Source of the DNA: JAKOWB01 sp038363005
GTDB lineage: Bacteria; Pseudomonadota; Alphaproteobacteria; Kiloniellales; JACOMY01
Direction of reading: 5' to 3'
Assembly: GCA_038363005.1 (NCBI GenBank)
Contig: JBBQBI010000017.1
Location: forward strand, 1 to 64,000
DNA length: 64,000 nt
Below are positions 34,855 through 42,497 of this stretch, one piece after another (the stretch's first letter is position 1; each line of letters begins with the position of its first letter). Both the position numbers and the translations under genes were made by a program. Under the pieces are notes generated by a model, which was not told the origin of the DNA, made no database searches, and saw only the letters and a program-made list of their open reading frames with translations.

Positions 34855-35336
34855 GTCTTCAGCAGCGCCTGGAACTTCTCGCCGAAGCAGGCCCAGGTCG
34901 CCACCTCGCGCTCCATCTCGCCGAGGCCGGCATAGAAACCCATGGCGACCGCGTTGGCGTTCTTCGCCGACCACCAGAGGAAGGAGCCGCCCCAGGCGGT
35001 GGCCGCCTTCGCCGCCACCGCCATCAGCGCCTTGCCCAGGCCGTGGCGGCGCAGCTCTGCCACGACATAGAGATCGACCATGTAGGCACCGCGCTCGCCC
35101 GACTGCGTATCATAGGCCGGATGCCACAGCGTGAAGCCGACTGCCTCGCCGTCCCGCCGCGCGATGCAGCCGGCGACGTAGGCGTCGGGCCCCAGGATAT
35201 CGCGTGCGAAGGTCTCGGTGGTGAAGCTGGGCGGCGGATAGCCCTCGTGCCGCGCCAGGGCGCCGACCAGCCGGGTGACGTCCAGGGCATCCGCCCGGGT
35301 AATCATCCGCAGCTCGATTCGCCCCGCCGCAGTCAT
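34845..35336 (-). CDS. GNAT-family N-acetyltransferase
   Basis: The 163-residue product has the GNAT fold. Motif A appears as YMVDLYVVAELRRHGLGKALMAVAA, with the acetyl-CoA-binding RRxGxG/A form, and motif B around WWSAKNANAVAMGFYAGLGE. The acetyl acceptor is unknown; similar proteins act on amino acids, polyamines or antibiotics. Two starts are possible (ATG 35336 or the ATG 16 codons later, ITRADALD); the first is used. It is divergent from pbp1A. Confidence 0.85.
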   Translation of the reverse strand: MTAAGRIELRMITRADALDVTRLVGALARHEGYPPPSFTTETFARDILGPDAYVAGCIARRDGEAVGFTLWHPAYDTQSGERGAYMVDLYVVAELRRHGLGKALMAVAAKAATAWGGSFLWWSAKNANAVAMGFYAGLGEMEREVATWACFGEKFQALLKTQP

Positions 35337-35361
35337 CAGCGTGCCACAAAGACTGCCCAGC

Positions 35362-35392
35362 TTGACCCGGCTCTGTGGTCGGAATAGCCACA
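35362..35392 (+). promoter_or_regulatory. candidate pbp1A promoter with inverted repeat
   Basis: TTGACC at 35362-35367, 17 bases, then TAGCCA at 35385-35390 form a weak promoter. It is overlapped by an inverted repeat, TGTGG at 35374-35378 and CCACA at 35388-35392, which could be an operator. The downstream region up to the start codon is AT-rich. Confidence 0.3.
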
Positions 35393-35431
35393 AGATGTTT
35401 GGTCCCCTTAACCCCAATCAGCTAAATATTG

Positions 35432-37588
35432 ATGATGCCACGGTTGACCGCAAGCAGGGACGAGATCGAGTCGGAGGGCCCCGGGCGCTCCGGCCTGCCG
35501 CCGCTGCGCGCGCCCAAGCGCACCCCGGCCGGCGGCCGCCGCGCCACCGCCAAGCGCGCCGGCACCGGCGGCAAGGGCAAGGGCCGCGGTCCCGGCAGGG
35601 GCAAGACGCCGGCCAAGGGCAAGGCTACGACGCGCTCCAGGCGCAAGCGCGCCAAGGTGGCGCGACCGCTGTGGAAGCGGCTGCTGATGTGGGGCGCGGT
35701 CGTCGGCATCTGGGCCCTGCTGATGGTCGGCGGCCTGGTGCTCTGGTACGCCCGCGACCTGCCCGACATCGATCGCCTGGCCAAGCAGACCCGCGCCGCC
35801 AGCGTTACCCTTGTGGCCGCTGACGGCTCCCCCATCGCGCACTACGGCGATCTCTACGGCAAGTCGCTCAGCGTCAAGGAGATGTCGCCCTGGCTGCCAA
35901 AGGCGGTGATGGCGATCGAAGACCGCCGCTTCTACGACCACTTCGGAATCGACCTTTGGGGTCTGGCGCGCGCGCTCTTCGTCAACATTTCGCAGGGCGA
36001 GCTGCGGCAGGGCGGCTCGACCATCACGCAGCAGCTGGCCAAGAACCTCTTCCTGACGCCGGAGCGCAGCCTGAAGCGCAAGATCCAGGAAGCGATCCTG
36101 GCGATCCAGTTGGAGCGGCGCTATTCGAAGGACCAGATCCTCGCGCTCTACCTCAACCGCGTGTACCTGGGCGCCGGCACCTATGGCGTCGATGCCGCCG
36201 CCGAGCGCTACTTCGGCAAGTCGGCACGCGACCTGACGCTCTATGAATCCGCTGTCATCGCCGGCCTCTTGAAAGCGCCCTCGCGCTACAACCCGGCGAA
36301 CGACGCGGCCGGCGCCGACGCCCGCGCCAAGGTGGTGCTGGATGCCATGGTCGAGGGCGACTTTGTCACCGCCGCGGCGGCCGCGCAGGCCTTCGCCGCC
36401 AAGAGTAACGGCGCGCCGCCGGGCTACGACCGCGGCCACTTCTTCGCCGACTGGGCGCTGACCCAGGCTGGTGGCTACCTGGGCCAGCTGCAGCGCGACG
36501 TGGTGGTGCAGACCACGCTGGACCCCAGGCTGCAGGCCATCGCCGAGACCGCGCTGGCCGAGGTGCTGGCCGAACGCGGCGGCAAGGCCGGCGCCGCGCA
36601 GGGCGCCGTGGTGGTGCTGTCGCCCAAGGGCCAGGTGCTGGCCATGGTCGGCGGCCGCGACTACGCCACCACGCAGTTCAACCGCGCCACCCAGGCGCTG
36701 CGCCAGCCGGGCTCGGCCTTCAAGCTCTTCGTCTTCCTGGCCGGCATTGAAGGCGGCCTGACCCCGGGCTCGCCCTTCGTCGATGGGCCGGTGACCGTCA
36801 AGGGCTGGTCGCCCGACAACTACAACGACAAGTACTATGGCGAGGTGACGCTGCGCGAGGCCTTCGCCCGTTCGATGAACTCCGTGGCGGTCAAGGTGAT
36901 GCAGCAGGCCGGCATGCAGAAGGTAGCCGACGCGGCGCATCGCCTTGGCATCACCACGCCGATCCCGGTGGTGCCCTCGATGGCGCTCGGCACTTCGGAG
37001 GTCACGCTGCTGGAGCTGACGGCAGCCTATGGCGTCTTCGCCAACCAGGGCTACGGCGTCTGGCCCTACGGCATTGAATCGATCAAGGGCACCGAGGGCA
37101 CGACGCTGTTCCGCAAGCAGGAGGAAGGGCTGTCGCGTATCGTTGCGCCCGGCGTGGTCGACCGCATGGGCGACCTGATGCAGGCGGTGGTGACCTGGGG
37201 CACCGGCAAGCATGCCGATCCCGGCCGCCCGGCCGCCGGCAAGACCGGCACCAGCCAGGGCTACCGCGATGCCTGGTTCATCGGCTACACGACCGAGCTG
37301 GTGGTCGGCGTGTGGATCGGCAACGACGACGGCACGCCGATGGATAAGGTCACCGGCGGCTCGATCCCGGCCGAGGTGTTCCGCCGTATCGTCACCGAGG
37401 GCGAGCAAGGGGTCGCCATCGCCGCGCTGCCCGGTGGCGGCAGCGCCGCCAGCGATGACCCGCCGGTCAGTGGCCCCAGCCAGGATGTCATCGGCCAGAT
37501 CCTGGAGAAGCTGGACCAGGGCGGCGACCCCAGCGCCCCGCCGGTGGCCATGATTCCGCGCAGCGAGGACCCGGCGCAGGACCGCTAG
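35432..37588 (+). CDS. penicillin-binding protein 1A family, transglycosylase/transpeptidase
   Basis: The 718-residue bifunctional enzyme polymerises and cross-links peptidoglycan in the periplasm. A basic, disordered cytoplasmic N terminus (about 1-75) precedes one membrane helix (about 85-105). The GT51 domain has EDRRFYDHFGID with the catalytic Glu and QGGSTITQQLAKN, KRKIQEAILAIQLE. The transpeptidase domain has SAFK, SMN and KTGTS motifs in order. The start is ATG 35432 or 35435; no ribosome site is visible. The last ~135 residues are repeated, broken, 1.2 kb downstream. The stop is followed within 6 bases by a copy of the MFS gene's final codons. Confidence 0.93.
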   Translation: MMPRLTASRDEIESEGPGRSGLPPLRAPKRTPAGGRRATAKRAGTGGKGKGRGPGRGKTPAKGKATTRSRRKRAKVARPLWKRLLMWGAVVGIWALLMVGGLVLWYARDLPDIDRLAKQTRAASVTLVAADGSPIAHYGDLYGKSLSVKEMSPWLPKAVMAIEDRRFYDHFGIDLWGLARALFVNISQGELRQGGSTITQQLAKNLFLTPERSLKRKIQEAILAIQLERRYSKDQILALYLNRVYLGAGTYGVDAAAERYFGKSARDLTLYESAVIAGLLKAPSRYNPANDAAGADARAKVVLDAMVEGDFVTAAAAAQAFAAKSNGAPPGYDRGHFFADWALTQAGGYLGQLQRDVVVQTTLDPRLQAIAETALAEVLAERGGKAGAAQGAVVVLSPKGQVLAMVGGRDYATTQFNRATQALRQPGSAFKLFVFLAGIEGGLTPGSPFVDGPVTVKGWSPDNYNDKYYGEVTLREAFARSMNSVAVKVMQQAGMQKVADAAHRLGITTPIPVVPSMALGTSEVTLLELTAAYGVFANQGYGVWPYGIESIKGTEGTTLFRKQEEGLSRIVAPGVVDRMGDLMQAVVTWGTGKHADPGRPAAGKTGTSQGYRDAWFIGYTTELVVGVWIGNDDGTPMDKVTGGSIPAEVFRRIVTEGEQGVAIAALPGGGSAASDDPPVSGPSQDVIGQILEKLDQGGDPSAPPVAMIPRSEDPAQDR

Positions 37589-37613
37589 GCGGCTAGTCGC
37601 CGGCGGCGCGGTG
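37561..37613 (+). repeat. 53-bp direct repeat, copy A (end of pbp1A)
   Basis: It spans the last codons and stop of pbp1A plus 25 bases. It matches 38822-38874 with one mismatch (C/T at the fifth-last pbp1A base). The part after the stop equals the last six codons and stop of the MFS gene read from the other strand. So copy A carries the original convergent junction although the MFS gene is now 1.26 kb away. Confidence 0.9.
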
Positions 37614-37693
37614 TTGGCTGGCGGCCAGCGGAGGAACTTGGCAGATGGCTAAGGCTAAGTGGCTTTTGGTGGCCATCGCCCAAGCCAAAATCC

Positions 37694-38269
37694 CTATGCG
37701 GTGGCTTTCGCCTGTTTGAGCTTGAGCCGCAGCTCTTGCGCCTCACGATGATCTTTTCGCCAGGCGAGCAGGATCGTGGAAATCGCCCCAACAATGCCAA
37801 CGATGCCGATCCAGAAGGCCAACCCAAACTTACCTTCGGAAGCGTGCGGCGCTGATTCGAGGTCAACAATCTTGACATGAATCCGCTGCATCAGATTCAC
37901 AAAACTGTCTGAAAGTTGGGTCATTTTAATACTGGCTTCTTCGCTCTTACTTATTATATTTTCCAGAGACCTTCGCACTTTATCTGGCAATTCCTCAGAA
38001 AGCGCTTGTTGTGCGATAGTTAAAATCGAGGCCTTTTCTCCGTAGACTTGCCAACTAATAGAATTGATCGCACTTTCTAGATAGTCTATTTGTTTATCAA
38101 GATCACTCGCTGTTGTCTGTATGACAATCTTAGTTTTAGCAGCTGCTAGCTCTTGATCTCTGAATATATTGTAGATGTCTCTAATTTCGAAGATCACCAA
38201 GGCGAAGCACACCCCAGCGATAACTATCGATAGCTTTACAGACAGCCCCTTAGCCCGCGCGAATGGCAT
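37694..38269 (-). CDS. AT-rich gene for a two-helix membrane protein with coiled-coil, function unknown
   Basis: The 191-residue product has a membrane helix near the N terminus (about 11-28, LSIVIAGVCFALVIFEI), a central helical, probably coiled-coil domain of about 115 residues, a second helix (about 149-169, FWIGIVGIVGAISTILLAW) and a short charged C terminus (KDHREAQELRLKLKQ). The middle would lie in the periplasm, like a small sensor. No family is recognised. A strong ribosome site, GGAGAGG, stands 5 bases before the ATG, so translation is likely. Base use is clearly AT-richer than all neighbours, a sign of transfer. It lies inside the insert between the two 53-bp repeats. Confidence 0.75.
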   Translation of the reverse strand: MPFARAKGLSVKLSIVIAGVCFALVIFEIRDIYNIFRDQELAAAKTKIVIQTTASDLDKQIDYLESAINSISWQVYGEKASILTIAQQALSEELPDKVRRSLENIISKSEEASIKMTQLSDSFVNLMQRIHVKIVDLESAPHASEGKFGLAFWIGIVGIVGAISTILLAWRKDHREAQELRLKLKQAKATA

Positions 38270-38417
38270 CAGCCCTCTCCGCCAGCATGTTCTTAGTGCA
38301 TCATCCTACCGATCTCTGCTGCGAGCAATGAGGTCTCGCCTTTTGGCTGTAGCGCGCAATAGGGAGGGTGCACGGCAGTACCGGGCCGGCCTTAGGACAC
38401 AGCAACCGCGGAACCGC

Positions 38418-38849
38418 AATCGCGTTGGTGGCGCAGCCGTGGTCGGCCACATGGTGGGCCTGATGAGTGCAATGGTCGCCTGGGGCGCTGGCAAGGTGCC
38501 GATTGGCCGTCCGGCGGCAGGTAAGACTGGCATCAGCAGGATTACCGCGACGCTTGGTTCGTCGACTTCACCGCCAATCTGGTGGTGAGTCCGTGGGTCG
38601 GCAGCGACGACGACGCGCCGATAACGAAGGTGACCGGCGTCTCGCTTCCGACCGAGACCTTCCGCCGCGTCGTGGTGGCGGCTGAAAGGCGCTGCTCAGC
38701 GTCGGCGGCGGCCGACGACCCCTCCGGTCAGCGGCCCGGACATGGACGTCAGCAGCGAGATCCTGGAGCGCATTGAGCAGGGCGGCGATCCCAGCGCTCA
38801 GCCGGTGGCCATGATCCCGCCCAGCGAGGACCCGGCGCAGGATCGCTAG
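38418..38849 (+). pseudogene. frameshifted second copy of the pbp1A 3' end
   Basis: The DNA matches the last ~430 bases of pbp1A (from about 37137), mostly at roughly 75% and nearly perfectly in the last 53. Three pieces in different frames follow the parent: MVGLMSAMVAWGAGK with GRPAAGKTGIS (the KTG motif), then DYRDAWF... LVVSPWVGSDDDAP and TKVTGVSLPTETFRRVV, then PVSGPDMDVSSEILERIEQG to SEDPAQDR and TAG. Frameshifts fall near 38539 and 38715. The catalytic serine region and all of the 5' part are missing, so no function is expected. This looks like the tail of an older pbp1A allele. Confidence 0.85.
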
Positions 38850-38874
38850 GCGGCTAGTCGCCGGCGGCGCGGTG
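38822..38874 (+). repeat. 53-bp direct repeat, copy B (pbp1A remnant end / MFS gene end)
   Basis: It matches copy A at 37561-37613 with one mismatch. Its right part is the real 3' end of the MFS gene (stop complement at 38854-38856). The unit from copy A to copy B is 1,261 bp. Confidence 0.9.
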
Positions 38875-40110
38875 CAGCGCGTCGTGGCGGTTGCCCGGCC
38901 GCACCAGCAGCAGCAGCGACAGCAGGCAGGCCAGCGCGGCGCCGGCGATGGCACCGGTCATCGGTACCGCGGTGTCGTCGTGCAGCTGGCCAACGCCGAT
39001 GCCGACCAGCGCGGCGATGGCCATCTGCAGGAAGCCCATCAGCGAGGAAGCGGCGCCGGCCATGCGCGGATAGTGCCGCAGCGCGCCGGCCAGCGCGTTC
39101 GGCAGCATCAGGCCGCAGCCCACCAGATAGCCGGCGATGGGCGCCACCACGGCGACCACGCCACTGACCTGGAACAGCGCCAGCGCCAGCCCCAGGCCGC
39201 CGAACAGGCAGCTGACCAGGGCGCCCAACGCCAGCGTGCGCTCCTGCCCCAGGCGCTGGCCGAAGCGGCCGGACACCAGCGTGCCGACCATGTAGCCCAG
39301 CACCACGGCGGCGAAGCAGAAGCCGAAGGCGGCCGGCGCCAGGCCGGCGACCTCGATCAGCAGGAACGAGGAGCCGGAGATGAAGGCGAAGATGCCGGAA
39401 TAGGCGAAGGCGACGATCAGCGCGTAGCCCAGGTAGCTGCGGTGTACCAGCAGCGTGCCGAAGTTGCGCAGCATGCGGTGCGGCTGGGTCGCGGTCGGAT
39501 CGGGGTGGCGGTTGGTCTCCGGCAGCAGGAAACCCATGCTCAGCAGCAGCACCACGGCGACGCTGCAGAGTGCCCAGAAGTTGGCGCGCCAGCCGAAGGC
39601 GACCTCCAGCAGCCCGCCGATGATCGGCCCCACCGCCGGGCCCAGCGCCATGGCCGCGGCCATGTAGGACAGCACCTTGGCCGCCCGCTTCGGGCCGAAG
39701 ACATCACGCACCACGGCGCGCCCCAGCACCGGCCCGGCGCAGACACCAAGCGACTGCAGGAAGCGGCCGAGGATCAGCATCTCCAGGCTGCTGGCCAGCG
39801 CGCAGACCACTGAGGCGGCGAGGAAGATGACGAAGCCGGCCAGCATGACCCGTCGCCGGCCGAAGCGGTCGCTCAGCGCGCCATAGACCAGCTGGCTGAC
39901 CGCGAAGCCGACCAGGAAGACCGAGAGGGTGAGCTGCGTCGGTGCCACGTCGGCCAGAAAGTAATGGCCGATGGCCGGCAGTGACGGCAGGTAGAGGTCG
40001 GTGGACAGCGGCCCCAGCGCAACAGCGAGCGTCAGCAGCGCGACGACAGTGAAGGATTCCGGGCTGATGCGGGAGCGCAGCGAGGGACGCGGTGCGGGTC
40101 GGTCGGACAT
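38854..40110 (-). CDS. MFS drug exporter, Bcr/CflA family
   Basis: The 418-residue protein has 12 membrane segments. The Bcr/CflA hallmarks are STDLYLPSLPAI in helix 1 and the motif A loop SDRFGRRRVMLAGF between helices 2 and 3, followed by GRFLQSLGVCAGPVLGRAVVRD in the helix 4 region. These proton antiporters export drugs such as bicyclomycin or chloramphenicol and small metabolites. It converges on the pbp1A remnant with 4 bases between the stops. No regulator is adjacent. Confidence 0.92.
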   Translation of the reverse strand: MSDRPAPRPSLRSRISPESFTVVALLTLAVALGPLSTDLYLPSLPAIGHYFLADVAPTQLTLSVFLVGFAVSQLVYGALSDRFGRRRVMLAGFVIFLAASVVCALASSLEMLILGRFLQSLGVCAGPVLGRAVVRDVFGPKRAAKVLSYMAAAMALGPAVGPIIGGLLEVAFGWRANFWALCSVAVVLLLSMGFLLPETNRHPDPTATQPHRMLRNFGTLLVHRSYLGYALIVAFAYSGIFAFISGSSFLLIEVAGLAPAAFGFCFAAVVLGYMVGTLVSGRFGQRLGQERTLALGALVSCLFGGLGLALALFQVSGVVAVVAPIAGYLVGCGLMLPNALAGALRHYPRMAGAASSLMGFLQMAIAALVGIGVGQLHDDTAVPMTGAIAGAALACLLSLLLLVRPGNRHDALHRAAGD

Positions 40111-40235
40111 GCGAGCTCCGCACGGCTGGGGGTGGGTCCGGCGCAGGGGTGGCCGCCGCGCCCTGGGTTATAGTCGATAGGTCCCCGCCACCGGAAGCGG
40201 GGTGCGGCAACCTTGGCGGACGTGGGGGGAAATCC

Positions 40236-40667
40236 ATGAAGCAGCGCGAAGGCGAGGCCTTCATGAGCGCGCCGGTATTCGGCCACAGCCTGAAAGGCTT
40301 CAACGTCAATCTGTTGGTGAAGAACGTGAAGGCGGCGGTGGCCTTCGAAGTCGAGGTGCTGGGCGTCACCCTGGTGCACCAGGACCCCGACTTCGCGGTG
40401 ATGAGCCACGACGGCACGGTCTGGATGCTGCATGCCGACCATACCTACGACAAGCATCCGCTCTCGCCGCTGCTGGGCGACGGCGCGCCGCGCGGCCTGG
40501 GCTGCGAGCTCAGGCTCTACGACCTCGACCCCGACGCCTGCGAGGCGCGCGCCCGCCGCCTCGGCTACGAGGTGCTGCAGACCTCCACCGACAAGCCGCA
40601 CGGCCTGCGCGAATGCTACCTCCTGGACCGCGACAATTATCTCTGGGTGCCGGGGAAGAAGATCTGA
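40236..40667 (+). CDS. VOC (glyoxalase/bleomycin-resistance) superfamily protein
   Basis: The 143-residue protein has the paired beta-alpha-beta fold of the VOC superfamily. Seen are GFNVNLLVKNVKAAVAFEVEVLGV as the N-terminal half and RECYLLDRDNYLWVPGKKI with the C-terminal acidic metal site. The substrate is unknown. GGGGGGA lies about 7 bases before the ATG at 40236; a second ATG lies 9 codons later (MSAPVFGH) and could be the true start. Confidence 0.82.
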   Translation: MKQREGEAFMSAPVFGHSLKGFNVNLLVKNVKAAVAFEVEVLGVTLVHQDPDFAVMSHDGTVWMLHADHTYDKHPLSPLLGDGAPRGLGCELRLYDLDPDACEARARRLGYEVLQTSTDKPHGLRECYLLDRDNYLWVPGKKI

Positions 40668-40693
40668 ACGCCGTCTACCCGTGCTCCGCCGTG

Positions 40694-40792
40694 TCGTCAC
40701 CCCGGCCGCAGCGCAGCGGAGAGCCGGGGCCCATCGTGACCCGGTCGCCGAATGGATCCCGGATAGGCGCTGACGCGCCTTCCGGGATGACA
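40694..40792 (+). repeat. REP-like palindromic intergenic element
   Basis: Two hairpins stand side by side. The first pairs CCCCGGC (40700-40706) with GCCGGGG (40723-40729). The second pairs ATCCCGGA (40756-40763) with TCCGGGAT (40781-40788) and, inside it, AGGCGC with GCGCCT around TGAC. This layout is typical of the repetitive elements found between genes in many alphaproteobacterial genomes. Only one copy was noticed in this window. Confidence 0.7.
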
Positions 40793-40857
40793 GTTGTGAA
40801 GGCGCAGATGGCATCCAACCCCTCGCCCGCGGCCCGCCAACCCCCTATCTTTCCCCC

Positions 40858-41676
40858 ATGCGCGAGCTGACCGACCCTGAAGTCGACCGCTATGCCCGCC
40901 ACCTGGTGCTGCCGGAGATCGGCGAGGCCGGGCAGGCGACGCTGCTCGACGCCCGCGTGCTGGTGATCGGCGCCGGCGGGCTGGGCGCGCCGATCCTGAT
41001 GTACCTGGCGGCCGCCGGTGTCGGCACCCTGGGCGTCGTGGACGACGACACCGTGGACGTGACCAACCTGCAGCGCCAGGTGATCCACCGCACCGCCGAT
41101 GTCGGGCGGCCGAAGGTGGAGAGCGCCGCCGACTTCGTGCGGGCGCTCAACCCCGGCGTCGTGGTCGAAGCGCAGCAGGCGCGTTTCACCAGCGACAACG
41201 CGCTGGACCTGGCCGGCGCCTACGACCTGGTGGTCGACGGCTCGGACAACTTCGCCACCCGCTACCTGGCCAACGACGCCTGCTACCTGGCCGGCAAGAC
41301 CCTGGTATCGGCCGCCATCATGCGCTTCGACGGGCAGCTCTCGACCTTCCGCGCGCATCGCCACGACGGCAGTCCCTGCTATCGCTGCCTCTTCGGGCCG
41401 CAGGGCGAGGACCCCAAGGAATCCTGCGCCGATGTCGGCGTGCTGGGCGCGCTGCCCGGCGTCATGGGCGCGCTGGCCGCCATCGAGACGGTGAAGGAGA
41501 TCCTCGGCATCGGCGAGACCATGGCCGGCCGACTGCTGCTCTATGAGGCGCTCTCCACCACCTTCCGCACGATTCGCGCCAAGCCCGATCCGGCCTGCGA
41601 ACTCTGTGGGCCGCAGGCGACGATCAACCGGCTGGACGCCGTGGACTATCGTCCGCGCGCCTGCGCGGCGGAGTAG
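40858..41676 (+). CDS. moeB: ThiF/MoeB/HesA family adenylyltransferase
   Basis: The 272-residue E1-like enzyme adenylates the C terminus of a sulfur-carrier protein such as MoaD or ThiS. It has the start typical of MoeB (RYARHLVLPEIGEAGQ), the ATP-binding VLVIGAGGLGAPIL, the NLQRQVIH arginine finger region, DGSDNFATRYLAND, and zinc cysteines in PCYRCLF and ACELCG. It lacks a C-terminal rhodanese domain. Which carrier it serves (molybdopterin or thiamine) cannot be told, as neither gene set is near. Confidence 0.9.
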   Translation: MRELTDPEVDRYARHLVLPEIGEAGQATLLDARVLVIGAGGLGAPILMYLAAAGVGTLGVVDDDTVDVTNLQRQVIHRTADVGRPKVESAADFVRALNPGVVVEAQQARFTSDNALDLAGAYDLVVDGSDNFATRYLANDACYLAGKTLVSAAIMRFDGQLSTFRAHRHDGSPCYRCLFGPQGEDPKESCADVGVLGALPGVMGALAAIETVKEILGIGETMAGRLLLYEALSTTFRTIRAKPDPACELCGPQATINRLDAVDYRPRACAAE

Positions 41677-41681
41677 GGCGC

Positions 41682-42113
41682 TTGTCCTGCAGCGTCCGCG
41701 CCGCGACGCCCGGCGATGCCATTGCGCTGGCGCCGCTGGTCGGGCTGCTCGAGGGCCTGGGGCGAGGCCGCGACCTGCGCGCCCGCATCGTCGGCCTGCC
41801 GGCGCAGGGCCACGCGCTGCTGGTGGCCGAGAGCGGCGACGGTCACCTGGTCGGCTGGATCCACGTCTTCGTCGCCTGGCGCCTGACCAGCGAGCCCTTC
41901 GCCGAGATCGGCGGGCTGGCTGTGGCGCCGGACTGGCGGCGCCAGGGCGTCGGCCGTGCTCTGCTGGACGCCGCCGAGGCCTGGGCGCGGCGCCAGGGCA
42001 GCCGGGCGCTACGGGTGCGCGTCAGCGACGCGCGGCACGAGGCGCCGGCCTTCTACCAGGCGGCCGGCTTCCGCGCGCTGAAGGAGCAGACGGTCTTCGC
42101 CAAGCCGGTTTAG
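41682..42113 (+). CDS. GNAT-family N-acetyltransferase
   Basis: The 143-residue product is a GNAT enzyme: IGGLAVAPDWRRQGVGRALLDAAEAWA is motif A with the RRQGVG acetyl-CoA loop, and EAPAFYQAAGFRALKEQTVF is the usual C-terminal block. The acceptor is unknown. The start is TTG at 41682, 6 bases after the moeB stop, because no other start gives the family N terminus (VRAATPGDAIALAPL). It converges on the cupin gene with overlapping stop codons. Confidence 0.8.
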   Translation: MSCSVRAATPGDAIALAPLVGLLEGLGRGRDLRARIVGLPAQGHALLVAESGDGHLVGWIHVFVAWRLTSEPFAEIGGLAVAPDWRRQGVGRALLDAAEAWARRQGSRALRVRVSDARHEAPAFYQAAGFRALKEQTVFAKPV

Positions 42114-42484
42114 CCGCGCGGCTCGACCGTCATGTAGACCTTGCGCACCGTCTCCTTGATTTCCCAGATGCCGGTGGTCTTGGCCGGGAAGAAAATCGCG
42201 GTGCCGGGGCGGATGTCGATCTTCTCGCCGCTGTCGGCGTGGAAGATGGCGTGGCCCTTGATGAAGGTGCAGGACTCGCTCTGCGTCACCTGGCGGCGCC
42301 AGGTGCCGGGCGTGCATTCCCAAATGCCAGTTTCGGTGCCGTTCGCCGGGTCGAGCTCCAGGTGCTTGCCATAGAGGTGCGCCACCGGGCCGGAGACGTG
42401 CACCTTGATCGGGCCCCAGTCTTCCAGCTCGGCGGTCAGGGCGTCGGCGACCGGCGCGATCTTCGGCTTGGTCATCAAAGTCAT
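42110..42484 (-). CDS. cupin-domain protein (DUF861 type)
   Basis: The 124-residue product is a single-domain cupin of the DUF861 type: GIWECTPGTWRRQVTQSESCTFIKG (region about 62-87), then DIRPGTAIFFPAKTTGIWEIKETVRKVYM. Related proteins include ureidoglycine-related and sugar-acid enzymes. It follows the hydroxyacid dehydrogenase by 13 bases in one operon, which suggests a shared small organic acid substrate (inference). The start at 42484 is chosen from the family N terminus. Confidence 0.78.
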   Translation of the reverse strand: MTLMTKPKIAPVADALTAELEDWGPIKVHVSGPVAHLYGKHLELDPANGTETGIWECTPGTWRRQVTQSESCTFIKGHAIFHADSGEKIDIRPGTAIFFPAKTTGIWEIKETVRKVYMTVEPRG

Positions 42485-42497
42485 GGCTGTCTCCGCT

